Assembly (NCBI GenBank): GCA_944326915.1
Contig: CALVFT010000001.1
Span: 62,001-126,000 of the forward strand
Length of the DNA stretch: 64,000 nt
Direction of reading: 5' to 3'
DNA from: Candidatus Gastranaerophilales bacterium
GTDB lineage: Bacteria; Cyanobacteriota; Vampirovibrionia; Gastranaerophilales; Gastranaerophilaceae
This document shows positions 35,127-42,708 of the stretch, piece after piece. A program made the position numbers and the translations under genes. The notes beneath the pieces were generated by a model. That model searched no databases, was not told the origin of the DNA, and was given only the letters and a program-made list of their open reading frames with translations. The stretch's first letter is position 1, and each line of letters opens with the position of its first letter.

Positions 35127-35870
35127 CTATTTAACTGCAAAATTAAAATTCAAAATGATTACAAGTTCTTCATTAAAGAAATTCGAAGGAAAAGCTGGAA
35201 AAGGTGCTGATGCTTTTATAGCACTACCAACGTTATCATCTAATTCTTTAATTTTTGAAGACTCGACAATTCTGCATCTTTTCACTGAGCCATCCTTGTT
35301 CAGTGTTAATGCAACTTGTACAGGAACTGAATTTTTATCCTTTAACAATGCTGCAACACGTTTTTTATCAGGAGCTTTCCAATTCTTTTGAACCTTTTCT
35401 CTTACTGATTTTACATAAGGTTCATAATTCACATATTTACCTTCACTGTCAAAAATAAATACCTCTGATTTTGACTCATATACCTGCACTGCAAGTAACT
35501 TGCCTGATGGGTAAGAATATAATATTCGACAGTTTGGCAAATTCTGTTTTCTAAATGAAATAAATTTCAACTCATTATTATCTTTGCTAAATATCAATTC
35601 AGCAGCGCCATTTTTTACATAATAATAGTTAGGATTTTGAGTATCATCAGCTTTTACACAAACAAAATCATGATAAAACTTTGGATATTTATCGGTTTTT
35701 ATGCTTGGTTTTATTTTACTAAATATTATCGCAATAGATTTATTAACATCTTCAAATTTAGTTGTCTCTGCAGATGTCATAAATTGAGGCACAATTTTTA
35801 CCGTAGATGCTGAATAAGCAGTATTAGACATCATTAATAAAACTGAAACCAACAAAATAAACTTTTTCAT
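35127..35870 (-). CDS. Exported protein with C-terminal TonB-like domain (247 aa)
   Basis: Signal peptide MKKFILLVSVLLMMSNTAYSAS, cut after YSA. The middle region is unrecognised. The C-terminal 90 residues (VREKVQKNWKAPDKKRVAALL, VPVQVALTLNKDGSVKRCRIVESSKIKELDDNVGSAIKASAPFPAFP) match the TonB/TolA-C pattern, including a conserved Trp and the NxDGSVxxxxIVESS phrase. The TM anchor of TonB is replaced by a cleaved signal, so it is free in the periplasm. The frame starts 6 codons earlier, but AGGAG supports the ATG at 35870. Its C-terminal domain is related to those of the two cluster proteins transcribed towards it. Confidence 0.8.
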   Translation of the reverse strand: MKKFILLVSVLLMMSNTAYSASTVKIVPQFMTSAETTKFEDVNKSIAIIFSKIKPSIKTDKYPKFYHDFVCVKADDTQNPNYYYVKNGAAELIFSKDNNELKFISFRKQNLPNCRILYSYPSGKLLAVQVYESKSEVFIFDSEGKYVNYEPYVKSVREKVQKNWKAPDKKRVAALLKDKNSVPVQVALTLNKDGSVKRCRIVESSKIKELDDNVGSAIKASAPFPAFPSNFFNEELVIILNFNFAVK

Positions 35871-36066
35871 AAAAATTACTCCTAACAAATATATAACATT
35901 GTACCATAAACATTCTAAAAAGCAAATTTCACGGCTTTTTTAGGGTTTTCACACCCATTTGAATTGTTAAAAATTGGTTAATTCTAGAAGATTTTTATAA
36001 AAAAAGAGTAATAATAAAAATGTTGGATGTAATAGAAAAAGAAATGAAAATGAAAGGAGAGTTATT

Positions 36067-36522
36067 ATGAAATTCTTAATCAAAAAAACACCCGATCATT
36101 TTATTAAATCAGTAAATGATGAAATTAGTTCAATACTAAATAGGAATTTCGATAGTCTTTTCCCTGAATACATTTTCTCTGACGAAATGGACAAATACGT
36201 TATGCCTGTAGAACTCAAAGAAAAAGAGAAAGAATATCAAGTTAAAGCAGAATTACCGGGCGTAAAAAAAGAAGACTTGGATATCGATATCGATAAAAAT
36301 CATATTACAATCAATGCTATAAAACACGAAGAAACTGATGAAGATACAAAATCTTTCAGAAAGTCTGAATTTAGATATGGTGAATTTTCTAGAAGTATCT
36401 ATTTCCCTGAAGAAATCGATGTTGAAAAAACAAAAGCTAAACTTGAACACGGTCTACTTGTAATACAAGCACCAAAAATGAAAGAAGAAAAAGCTGATAA
36501 AAAGAAATTAAAAATAGACTAA
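36067..36522 (+). CDS. Hsp20/alpha-crystallin small heat-shock protein
   Basis: ATP-independent holdase chaperone. The 151-residue protein has an N-terminal arm of about 45 residues and the alpha-crystallin domain VMPVELKEKEKEYQVKAELPGVKKEDLDIDI ... FRYGEFSRSIYFPEEIDVEKTKAKLEHGLLVIQAPK in outline, including the A-x-x-x-n-G-x-L signature in its LEHGLLVI form. The tail is short and Lys-rich, without a clear I-x-I motif beyond LKID. AAAGGAGAG precedes the ATG. I found no CIRCE element or clear sigma32-type promoter upstream. Confidence 0.93.
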   Translation: MKFLIKKTPDHFIKSVNDEISSILNRNFDSLFPEYIFSDEMDKYVMPVELKEKEKEYQVKAELPGVKKEDLDIDIDKNHITINAIKHEETDEDTKSFRKSEFRYGEFSRSIYFPEEIDVEKTKAKLEHGLLVIQAPKMKEEKADKKKLKID

Positions 36523-36550
36523 TAATTTTTCAAAAAAGTCCACACATACC

Positions 36551-36590
36551 AAAAAGGCATTATTTTATATTTTAAAATAATGCCTTTTTA
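36551..36590. terminator. Bidirectional terminator
   Basis: AAAAAGGCATTATTTTA and TAAAATAATGCCTTTTT form a long perfect stem between the convergent hsp20 and DUF1848 genes. It can act on both strands. Confidence 0.9.
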
Positions 36591-37520
36591 TTAAAATAAC
36601 TTACCTTGTAAATCTACAAAACTGAATTGCTCTGCATTTTTTACAACATCAAAGCCTTTCTGATAATTTCCTATCAAAAATGGTGATGTAGGATCATGTT
36701 TTTTCAAATTATTTTTTACAGCAACGCTATCATAATTTGCATAGCAATATAGACAACCATGCCTGCAGGTATTATACACACCAATATCATTTCCTAATAT
36801 ACAATTACATTCCTGTCTTGCTTGAGAAAGTTTTGGAATATTTAATCTTTTTGCAATAGCACGTTCTATAACTTTTTTAGTTATACATCCATCTATATCA
36901 ATACCATATTTGGCAAACTCTACCCCTTCAGCACAAGTCTTTAATTTCATGTTATTTCTAAACGCAATATCTGAGAAATTTTGAGCAAGAAATTCTTTTT
37001 CAAAAAGTTTAACAGCTCTAACTCCTTTAAAATTCTTTTTTGTCTTCTCATAAAGATCAATAAAACTAATTATACACTCCTGAGTGTACCCGTTTAATTT
37101 TTGAGCCATATTTGAAAACTCCTCTATATGTCTTTCTATTGAGTAGTCTTCATTCACAAATATTGGATCATAACGCCAAATAATTTTTTCAGCTCCAACT
37201 GCATCAGATAACTTCTTAAAACTATCTAATACATCATTTACATCAGTCACATAAGGTTCAATATCTTTTCCATAAGGAGTAATAGTCACGAACCAAAGCT
37301 GTCCAAATTTACTTATTTTATCCAACTTATCCAACATTGGCTGAGGATTTTTTGTACAAAATACAAGGCAATCAACAACTTTAGGATCAAGTATATATTT
37401 AGTTACTTGCTCTTGATAGTAAGGATTTCTCACACAGACGAATCCTTCATCTACACGATTATAAAACCACTCACTAAAAAATGCCGGGATATCGGTTCTT
37501 GATCCTAGATTTATTATCAT
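36591..37520 (-). CDS. DUF1848 family iron-sulfur protein
   Basis: 309 residues. The opening INLGSRTDIPAFFSEWFYNRV, then VRNPYYQEQVTKYIL, VFCTKNPQPML, FVTITPYGKDIEP and IIWRYDPIF are typical of DUF1848 proteins. They resemble a TIM-barrel of the radical-SAM/spore photoproduct lyase type. The C-terminal Cys set ECNCILGNDIGVYNTCRHGCLYCYANY is suited to an Fe-S cluster. The biochemical role of the family is unknown to me. No ribosome-binding site is obvious before the ATG. It lies downstream of a small NFG-motif gene, 20 nt away on the same strand. Confidence 0.85.
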   Translation of the reverse strand: MIINLGSRTDIPAFFSEWFYNRVDEGFVCVRNPYYQEQVTKYILDPKVVDCLVFCTKNPQPMLDKLDKISKFGQLWFVTITPYGKDIEPYVTDVNDVLDSFKKLSDAVGAEKIIWRYDPIFVNEDYSIERHIEEFSNMAQKLNGYTQECIISFIDLYEKTKKNFKGVRAVKLFEKEFLAQNFSDIAFRNNMKLKTCAEGVEFAKYGIDIDGCITKKVIERAIAKRLNIPKLSQARQECNCILGNDIGVYNTCRHGCLYCYANYDSVAVKNNLKKHDPTSPFLIGNYQKGFDVVKNAEQFSFVDLQGKLF

Positions 37521-37540
37521 ATTATAAATTTAGCATAAAA

Positions 37541-37855
37541 TTAGCCAATATACTTTTTACCAGCTTCTGAAAGAGACATTAGCTTAGGTTTTTTATCCAT
37601 ATATTTTTCTATGTTATTCTTTAGAGTAGGCAAATAAACTTTTTGGGTTAACTTTAAAAACTTTCTAAAATCTTTACCGCTTAAAAGATATAATACAGGT
37701 TTTGAATTCTTTTTCTCAACCTTTAAAGTCAAAAACTTATCACCATTTTCAATCAATGCTGTTCTAAATTTATCTATTTTATGTGATGGCGCTTTAATTT
37801 TAATAAACTTACCAAAATTTTGATTCTGAACATTATTAGATCTATCTACTTTCAT
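37541..37855 (-). CDS. Small hypothetical protein with N-terminal NFG motif (104 aa)
   Basis: MKVDRSNNVQNQNFGKFIKIK opening, then a soluble, Lys-rich domain (KIDKFRTALIENGDKFLTLKV, KPVLYLLSGKDFRKFLKLTQ). No family recognised, no signal peptide, no TM helix. TAGGAG lies before the ATG. The NFG phrase at about residues 13-15 is the same type as in the proteins at 3.5 and 41.4 kb. It may share a transcript with the DUF1848 gene downstream. Confidence 0.75.
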   Translation of the reverse strand: MKVDRSNNVQNQNFGKFIKIKAPSHKIDKFRTALIENGDKFLTLKVEKKNSKPVLYLLSGKDFRKFLKLTQKVYLPTLKNNIEKYMDKKPKLMSLSEAGKKYIG

Positions 37856-37914
37856 AAATTTCTCCTATGTACACATATTAAAAACAAACATAAAAATTTT
37901 TGCTAAAAATACTC

Positions 37915-37945
37915 TTGACTGATAGCAACTATCAAGTTGTAAAAT
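37915..37945 (+). promoter_or_regulatory. Possible promoter of the DXS-like gene with inverted repeat in spacer
   Basis: TTGACT at 37915-37920 and TAAAAT at 37940-37945 look like -35 and -10 boxes with a 19-nt spacer, slightly long. The spacer contains GATAG-CAA-CTATC, a short inverted repeat that could be an operator. The start codon follows 29 nt later. Confidence 0.4.
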
Positions 37946-37974
37946 TTTATATGGAAGTATTTAAAGGAGATTTT

Positions 37975-39729
37975 ATGATTTTAGACAAAGTAGAAAATAC
38001 AAATGATCTTAAAAAACTAACTATTTCGGAAATGACTGAACTTGCAGAAGAAATGAGAGAATTAATTATAAAAAAAGTCAACACAACAGGTGGGCATATG
38101 GGGCCAAATCTTGGCATAGTAGAAGCTACAATTGCCATGCATTATGTATTTAATTCTCCAAAAGATAAAATAGTTTTTGATGTTTCTCATCAATGCTATC
38201 CTCATAAAATTTTAACAGGAAGAAAAGAAGGGTTTACAAAGCCTGAATTTTATAACAAATACACCGGTTATACTGCTCCTGAAGAAAGTGAACATGACTT
38301 ATTTAAAGTAGGCCACACATCAACATCAGTAAGCCTTGCAACGGGTGTTGCAAAAGCTAGAGATTTAAAAGGTGAAAAACATAACGTAATTGCACTAATC
38401 GGAGATGGTTCACTCACTGGTGGCGAAGCTCTAGAAGGATTAAACAACGCAGCTGTACTGAATAGTAATATCATAATCATAGTAAATGACAATGATATGT
38501 CTATTGCAGAAAACCACGGTGGTATTTACGCAAACCTTAAACTGCTAAGAGATACAAAAGGGCAAGCAGAAACAAACTTCTTCAAGACTCTTGGTTTTGA
38601 TTACAAATATATCGATGAAGGCCATAATATAGAAAAGTTAATAGAATTATTCCAACAAGTAAAAGATGTTGACCATCCTGTAATAATTCATATGCATACA
38701 ATCAAAGGTAAAGGACTAAAAATTGCAGAACAAGAAAAAGAAGCATTTCACTGGATTCTACCTGGAACTCTTGATGCAAAAGATAATTCCACAACCTGCG
38801 AAACAGAAGACTACAATACAATCACAACAAAATACCTTTATGAAAAAGCCCAAAACGATAATAAAGTAATTGTAGTGAATCCTGCAACCCCAGGTGTGCA
38901 TGGCTTTAGCCCTGAATATAGAAAAAAACTTGGCAAACAATACCTTGATGTCGGTATTGCAGAAGAACATGCAGTCGCTACAGTCTCAGCAATGGCTAAA
39001 GCTGGAGCAAAACCAATACTTGCAATAATGAGCTCTTTTATCCAAAGAACTTATGACCAACTTTCACAAGATTTGTGCCTAAACAATTCTCCTGCTACAA
39101 TTCTTGTCTACTGGGGTGCTATTTCAAACGGAGATGCAACTCATTTAGGCTCTTACGATATACCTATGATTAGCAACATCCCAAATCTTGTATATCTTGC
39201 TCCAACATCAAAAGAAGAATACCTGCACATGCTTGACTGGTCAATAGAACAAACCTCTCACCCAGTTGCAATAAGAGTACCTTCTGAGCCAATGATTTCC
39301 ACAGGAATTGAGGATGAAAGTAATTATTCAATTCTGAATAAATATAAAGTGGAGACCCAAGGTGATACTGTTGCAATAATAGGTTTAGGTAATTTCTTCT
39401 GGCTTGGACAAAAAGTATGTGAACAACTAAAAAAACAACTTGGAGTTAATGCAACATTAATTAATCCTAAATTCGTTACAGGAATTGATCAAGAATTACT
39501 TGAAGATTTAAAGAAAAATCACAAGCTTGTAATAACTCTTGAAGATGGCCAATTAGATGGCGGATTTGGAGAAAAAATCACACGTTTTTATGGTACTTCA
39601 GATATCAAAGTTAAAAACTATGGTGCCGATAAGGAATTTACAGATAGAATTCCGCTTGAAGAACTATACAAGCGCTACCATCTAACTCCAGAATTAATAG
39701 TTGAAGATATAAAGACTATCCTTGGATAA
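37975..39729 (+). CDS. dxs: 1-deoxy-D-xylulose-5-phosphate synthase-like TPP enzyme
   Basis: TPP-dependent enzyme, 584 residues, with the DXS domain order: GGHMGPNLGIVEATIAM, IVFDVSHQCYPHKILTGRKEGF, VGHTSTSVSLATGVA, the TPP/Mg motif GDGSLTGGEALEGLN...NDNDMSI, and the pyrimidine-domain Glu in LDVGIAEEHAVATVSAMA. It departs from classical DXS at the usual DRAG...GPTHxGxFD region, which here reads YWGAISNGDATHLGSYDI, and it is shorter by about 40 residues. It belongs to a divergent DXS-like branch. DXS activity is likely given ispD and ispH in the window, but a related ketol transfer is possible. The frame opens at 37900; AAAGGAG sets the ATG at 37975. Confidence 0.83.
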   Translation: MILDKVENTNDLKKLTISEMTELAEEMRELIIKKVNTTGGHMGPNLGIVEATIAMHYVFNSPKDKIVFDVSHQCYPHKILTGRKEGFTKPEFYNKYTGYTAPEESEHDLFKVGHTSTSVSLATGVAKARDLKGEKHNVIALIGDGSLTGGEALEGLNNAAVLNSNIIIIVNDNDMSIAENHGGIYANLKLLRDTKGQAETNFFKTLGFDYKYIDEGHNIEKLIELFQQVKDVDHPVIIHMHTIKGKGLKIAEQEKEAFHWILPGTLDAKDNSTTCETEDYNTITTKYLYEKAQNDNKVIVVNPATPGVHGFSPEYRKKLGKQYLDVGIAEEHAVATVSAMAKAGAKPILAIMSSFIQRTYDQLSQDLCLNNSPATILVYWGAISNGDATHLGSYDIPMISNIPNLVYLAPTSKEEYLHMLDWSIEQTSHPVAIRVPSEPMISTGIEDESNYSILNKYKVETQGDTVAIIGLGNFFWLGQKVCEQLKKQLGVNATLINPKFVTGIDQELLEDLKKNHKLVITLEDGQLDGGFGEKITRFYGTSDIKVKNYGADKEFTDRIPLEELYKRYHLTPELIVEDIKTILG

Positions 39730-39742
39730 ATAACAAAATAAA

Positions 39743-39778
39743 AGGTCCCATCTAAAATAATAGGTGGGACATTTTATT
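39743..39778. terminator. Terminator between convergent genes
   Basis: GTCCCATCTA and TAGGTGGGAC pair (one G-U) around an AAATAA loop, flanked by A-rich and T-rich sequence. It lies 15 nt after the DXS-like stop and may serve both strands. Confidence 0.78.
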
Positions 39779-39786
39779 ATATTATA

Positions 39787-40215
39787 TTAGCCAATTTCTT
39801 CAAATACAAATTTTTCATCTTTTTTATCGTAAGAAATTGAATATTTTTTATTCGGCTCGACATCAACTTCTATTTTTTGAGGATCATATGTTGTTCTCAC
39901 CCATTTATGTAGAATCCCTGGTCTTTGAGTCTCATATTGTAACTCCAAAATATTTTTACCTGGAGTCAAATAATGTCCTCTTTTTGCATATCCTGTCATT
40001 ATCTGTTCTCTAGGTTCTCCATTAACAGAAAGACAAGTTAACGTGTTTGTAAATCCTAAAGGATGGAATTGGCAATCCTTAATTTCCATAATAGATGCAT
40101 CAGGATTTTGTTCTTCAAACTTCTTTTTTGAAGCATTATGCATAACCATAGCAACAACTTGCACAACCACACCTAAAGCAATCATACCTCCAACTAATAA
40201 AACATACTGTGTCAT
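39787..40215 (-). CDS. Small membrane-anchored protein (142 aa)
   Basis: One N-terminal TM helix (YVLLVGGMIALGVVVQVVAMV), a Lys/Glu linker and a beta-rich domain with a Cys pair (DCQFHPLGFTNTLTCLSV) that could form a disulfide. It ends KYSISYDKKDEKFVFEEIG. AAGGAG precedes the ATG. Family unknown. It is the second gene after the 153-residue membrane protein with 13 nt between them, so they are probably one operon. Confidence 0.75.
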   Translation of the reverse strand: MTQYVLLVGGMIALGVVVQVVAMVMHNASKKKFEEQNPDASIMEIKDCQFHPLGFTNTLTCLSVNGEPREQIMTGYAKRGHYLTPGKNILELQYETQRPGILHKWVRTTYDPQKIEVDVEPNKKYSISYDKKDEKFVFEEIG

Positions 40216-40228
40216 CTTTCACATCTCC

Positions 40229-40690
40229 TTATTTCTTAACTGTATCAACCTTTATAGGAACATCATTTTCTTTTTTGGCACCAAGTTCTGTCAATAACTC
40301 ATCATAATCTGCACTGTTAAAATTTGAACAGTCTATATATTCTTCATTACCAGATTCCTTGTCCACATAATATATATCTTGGTCTTCAACATTCTTAGTA
40401 TTAGAATACTTTGAATACTCTGACCAATAATACTTATCTATATCTATAACCTTAGCAACATTCCCTAAACGCTTTATCAATAACCTTCTATCATCAGTTA
40501 ATATTATAGAAAAATTATCACTCACAAATATTTTATATAAAATACATACTACCACCACTAACGCAACAACACCTGCTACTAAAATATTTCCAACGAACTT
40601 TGAAACCAAGCCCATTACAAACCAACCGGCACAAAAAGCGCAAAACATTCCAAATAATTTAATATACCACTTTCCCTTATACTCTTTCAT
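40229..40690 (-). CDS. Hypothetical two-TM membrane protein (153 aa)
   Basis: Two hydrophobic helices near the N-terminus (LFGMFCAFCAGWFVMGLV and ILVAGVVALVVVVCILYKIF), followed by a PH-like soluble part (DNFSIILTDDRRLLIKRLGNVAKVIDIDKYYWSEY) and an acidic tail. TGGAG precedes the ATG. No family recognised; the layout recalls bacterial PH-domain membrane proteins. Confidence 0.75.
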   Translation of the reverse strand: MKEYKGKWYIKLFGMFCAFCAGWFVMGLVSKFVGNILVAGVVALVVVVCILYKIFVSDNFSIILTDDRRLLIKRLGNVAKVIDIDKYYWSEYSKYSNTKNVEDQDIYYVDKESGNEEYIDCSNFNSADYDELLTELGAKKENDVPIKVDTVKK

Positions 40691-40758
40691 ATAAACTCCA
40701 GACCTTTAATTTATTACGTATTTGGATATTTTACACATAAAACAAAAAAATTACAACT

Positions 40759-41343
40759 CTATTTATTTTTCGCCCATACCAAAACAGATGTATAAGAAGA
40801 ATCCTTTAAAGCAGGAGTAAAACCTCTTTTTTCAAGTTCAGAATACAAAGTTTCTCCTGCTGTAAGCATATGATCACTAGGGTGTGAACCTATAACAAAA
40901 AGGCCTTCAGGAGACAAAGCTTTATCAACTTGTTCTACTACTTTTTTTACAGCAGGAATAATTTCGTCATCAGGCAACGGTAATTTAAATCCCATAGGTC
41001 CTTCGTAAGTAGTCAAATGATAAAGAGCATTCCTAAATAAAATAACATCTGCACTATTTGAATCAACTATGTTATCCAGCTTTAAAATATCACCCTGAAC
41101 AAATCTGCAAGTATCTGCTTTTTCAGGCTTTACTTGATATCCTTTTACTTGTGATATTGGTAACATCTTCTTAAACAAAAATCTTTGAAATCTTTCAGCT
41201 AAAGAAAGTTTTTCTTTGTAATTTGGTATTTCATCAAAGAAATCATTAAACATTTTTTTATACTCAAGTTGCTTTATATTTAAAGTTTCTTGCGGTACAA
41301 AAGCTAAATAATCATCATTAAAAGCAGCTACTGATTTTTTCAT
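40759..41343 (-). CDS. CheR-like methyltransferase, C-terminal fragment after a frameshift
   Basis: This frame is open from about 41393 to 40759; its first ATG is 41343, with no ribosome-binding site. It contains the second half of a CheR-type SAM methyltransferase: CRFVQGDILKLDNIV and ADVILFRNALYHLT (CheR: V.F...NLL ... DVIFCRNVLIYF), then ALSPEGLFVIGSHPSDHM. The upstream fragment at 41379-41762 ends out of frame at AAAAGGGG. Adding one base there would join the two into one protein of about 333 residues. As written it is either a pseudogene, a slippage-switched gene or an assembly error. Confidence 0.72.
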   Translation of the reverse strand: MKKSVAAFNDDYLAFVPQETLNIKQLEYKKMFNDFFDEIPNYKEKLSLAERFQRFLFKKMLPISQVKGYQVKPEKADTCRFVQGDILKLDNIVDSNSADVILFRNALYHLTTYEGPMGFKLPLPDDEIIPAVKKVVEQVDKALSPEGLFVIGSHPSDHMLTAGETLYSELEKRGFTPALKDSSYTSVLVWAKNK

Positions 41344-41378
41344 TATATCTTCATATTTATGTGGATATTTAAGAGATT

Positions 41379-41762
41379 TTATTTCAAATTTCCCCTTTTA
41401 GCAGCCTCTATAGTTTGTTCACCAATATCAAATCCGGTTATATTAACTTTTTGGGCTAATTTATCAAACAACATAGCAAGAGAAAATGTTTCGTAACCAC
41501 AAGAACAAGCGCCATCTATAATATTTATTTCAGGCTTATTTTTAAATACCTTCATCACATAATCTTTAATGAATTCAAGAGTTTCAGGCTCTCTAAAAAA
41601 AGCTGTCTCCTGAATTAAGAAATTTCTAGCACCAACATACGTATCTTTACCCAATTTTTCAACAATTGCTTTCCCTCCAAAATTAATATTACTACTTTTA
41701 GGGGCATAACTTTTTGAGGGATAAACTTGTTGATATTGAATTGAAGGTATCATTTTATTCAC
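41379..41762 (-). CDS. CheR-like methyltransferase, N-terminal fragment before a frameshift
   Basis: 127 residues. After a polar N-terminus with SSNINFGGKAI (about 23-33) come CheR-like phrases: ETAFFREPETLEFI, INIIDGACSCGYETFSLAMLF (motif I, CheR: WSAGCSSGEEPYS) and ITGFDIGEQTIEAAKRG (CheR: ATDID...LExAxxG). It then stops at NLK-TAA. The other frame beyond AAAAGGGG (41392-41399) reads GKFEIKSLKYPHKYEDIMKK and flows into the C-terminal half. Start is GTG 41762 or ATG 41753. CheR enzymes methylate chemoreceptor glutamates, but no chemotaxis genes are near, and the NFG-type N-terminus suggests a lineage-specific use. Confidence 0.72.
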   Translation of the reverse strand: MNKMIPSIQYQQVYPSKSYAPKSSNINFGGKAIVEKLGKDTYVGARNFLIQETAFFREPETLEFIKDYVMKVFKNKPEINIIDGACSCGYETFSLAMLFDKLAQKVNITGFDIGEQTIEAAKRGNLK

Positions 41763-41840
41763 CGTTAAATTTTAAATACACATTGCACTAATAGATAAAA
41801 GCGTAAAATAAAATTTTTGCCAAATTGTAACAAAACATAA

Positions 41841-41866
41841 AAAAGACCTGTCGAAACAGGTCTTTT
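41841..41866 (-). terminator. Terminator of tRNA-Gln
   Basis: AAAAGACCTGT and ACAGGTCTTTT form an 11-bp stem with a CGAA loop, followed on the minus strand by further T, 5 nt past the tRNA 3' end. Confidence 0.88.
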
Positions 41867-41871
41867 AAAAT

Positions 41872-41943
41872 CTGGGGCGGAAGGATTCGAACCTCCGAAT
41901 GCCTGGACCAAAACCAGGTGCCTTACCACTTGGCGACGCCCCA
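41872..41943 (-). tRNA. tRNA-Gln (UUG anticodon)
   Basis: On the minus strand: acceptor TGGGGCG/CGCCCCA with G discriminator, D-arm GCCAAGTGGTAAGGC, anticodon stem CCTGG/CCAGG with loop TTTTGGT (anticodon TTG), and T-arm GGAGG-TTCGAAT-CCTTCC. The UGGGG start and G73 are typical of tRNA-Gln. No CCA is encoded. It lies downstream of the Nif3-like gene on the same strand and has its own terminator. Confidence 0.95.
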
Positions 41944-41997
41944 ATATCGGGTACATTTCTTATTTTAATCGCTAAAATTTTATTGTCAACATTTTAT

Positions 41998-42708
41998 TTA
42001 TAAAAAAGGACTTTTCTCTTTTGCAAAAATTAATTCAACCTGTTTTTCTAAAAGCTTTTTTAACCTATTTAATACTAGAATTTCACTTTCAAAATGACCT
42101 ATATCAAATACTACAATTTCACTATCTAGCGCAGTATGAAACTTTAAATCACCTGTCACATAAGCATCAGCACCATTGCTAGTAGCATCAGGAATAAATT
42201 CTGATCCACTACCGGCGCAAAAAGCTATTTTTTTTATTCTACTTACATTTTTATTATTTACGTATCGCAAGTTAGGAGAAACAAGCCTCAAGAGTTTTAT
42301 AAAATCCTCTACAGCAACAGACTTTGGCAATGTAACATATCGAACAAATTCGTCTGCTTCGTTTTTAGATTCTGCTGGTATCTGAAGCTGGTATTGAGAA
42401 AGTCCTAATTTTTCTATTAAAGAATCTGTAGTCCCACCAATAGCTTTATCTAAATTTGTATGTGCACATAATATATTTACATCACGGAATTTTATAGGAA
42501 CAAAAAATAATGGATGATGTGACAGTATTAAATCACAATTTTCTTTTTTTGCTTGCTCATACACATCATCAGTTACTGTAAGACAAAACATTATTTTACT
42601 CACTGTAGTAGACTGATTATCTACAATCCACCCTGAGCAATCCCATTTTTCTGCAGTAGAATAAGGGGCAAAACTATCTACAAGTTTGTAAACATCCCGT
42701 CTTAGCAT
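41998..42708 (-). CDS. Nif3-like dinuclear metal centre protein
   Basis: NIF3/YbgI family, annotated in some genomes as GTP cyclohydrolase I type 2-like; true function unknown. 236 residues with EKWDCSGWIVD, LILSHHPLFF (metal His pair), ILCAHTNLDKAIGGTTDSL, VTGDLKFHTALDS and IGHFESEILVL, which provide the metal ligands. The frame opens at 42723, but GGAGG sits 7 nt before the ATG at 42708. This start overlaps the end of coaBC by 35 nt, so the two are translated from one message. Confidence 0.92.
   Translation of the reverse strand: MLRRDVYKLVDSFAPYSTAEKWDCSGWIVDNQSTTVSKIMFCLTVTDDVYEQAKKENCDLILSHHPLFFVPIKFRDVNILCAHTNLDKAIGGTTDSLIEKLGLSQYQLQIPAESKNEADEFVRYVTLPKSVAVEDFIKLLRLVSPNLRYVNNKNVSRIKKIAFCAGSGSEFIPDATSNGADAYVTGDLKFHTALDSEIVVFDIGHFESEILVLNRLKKLLEKQVELIFAKEKSPFL

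Noticed and set aside
41765-41956. 63-residue frame on the minus strand
   Set aside because: It runs through the tRNA-Gln gene and its terminator; the tRNA folds perfectly and explains the sequence.
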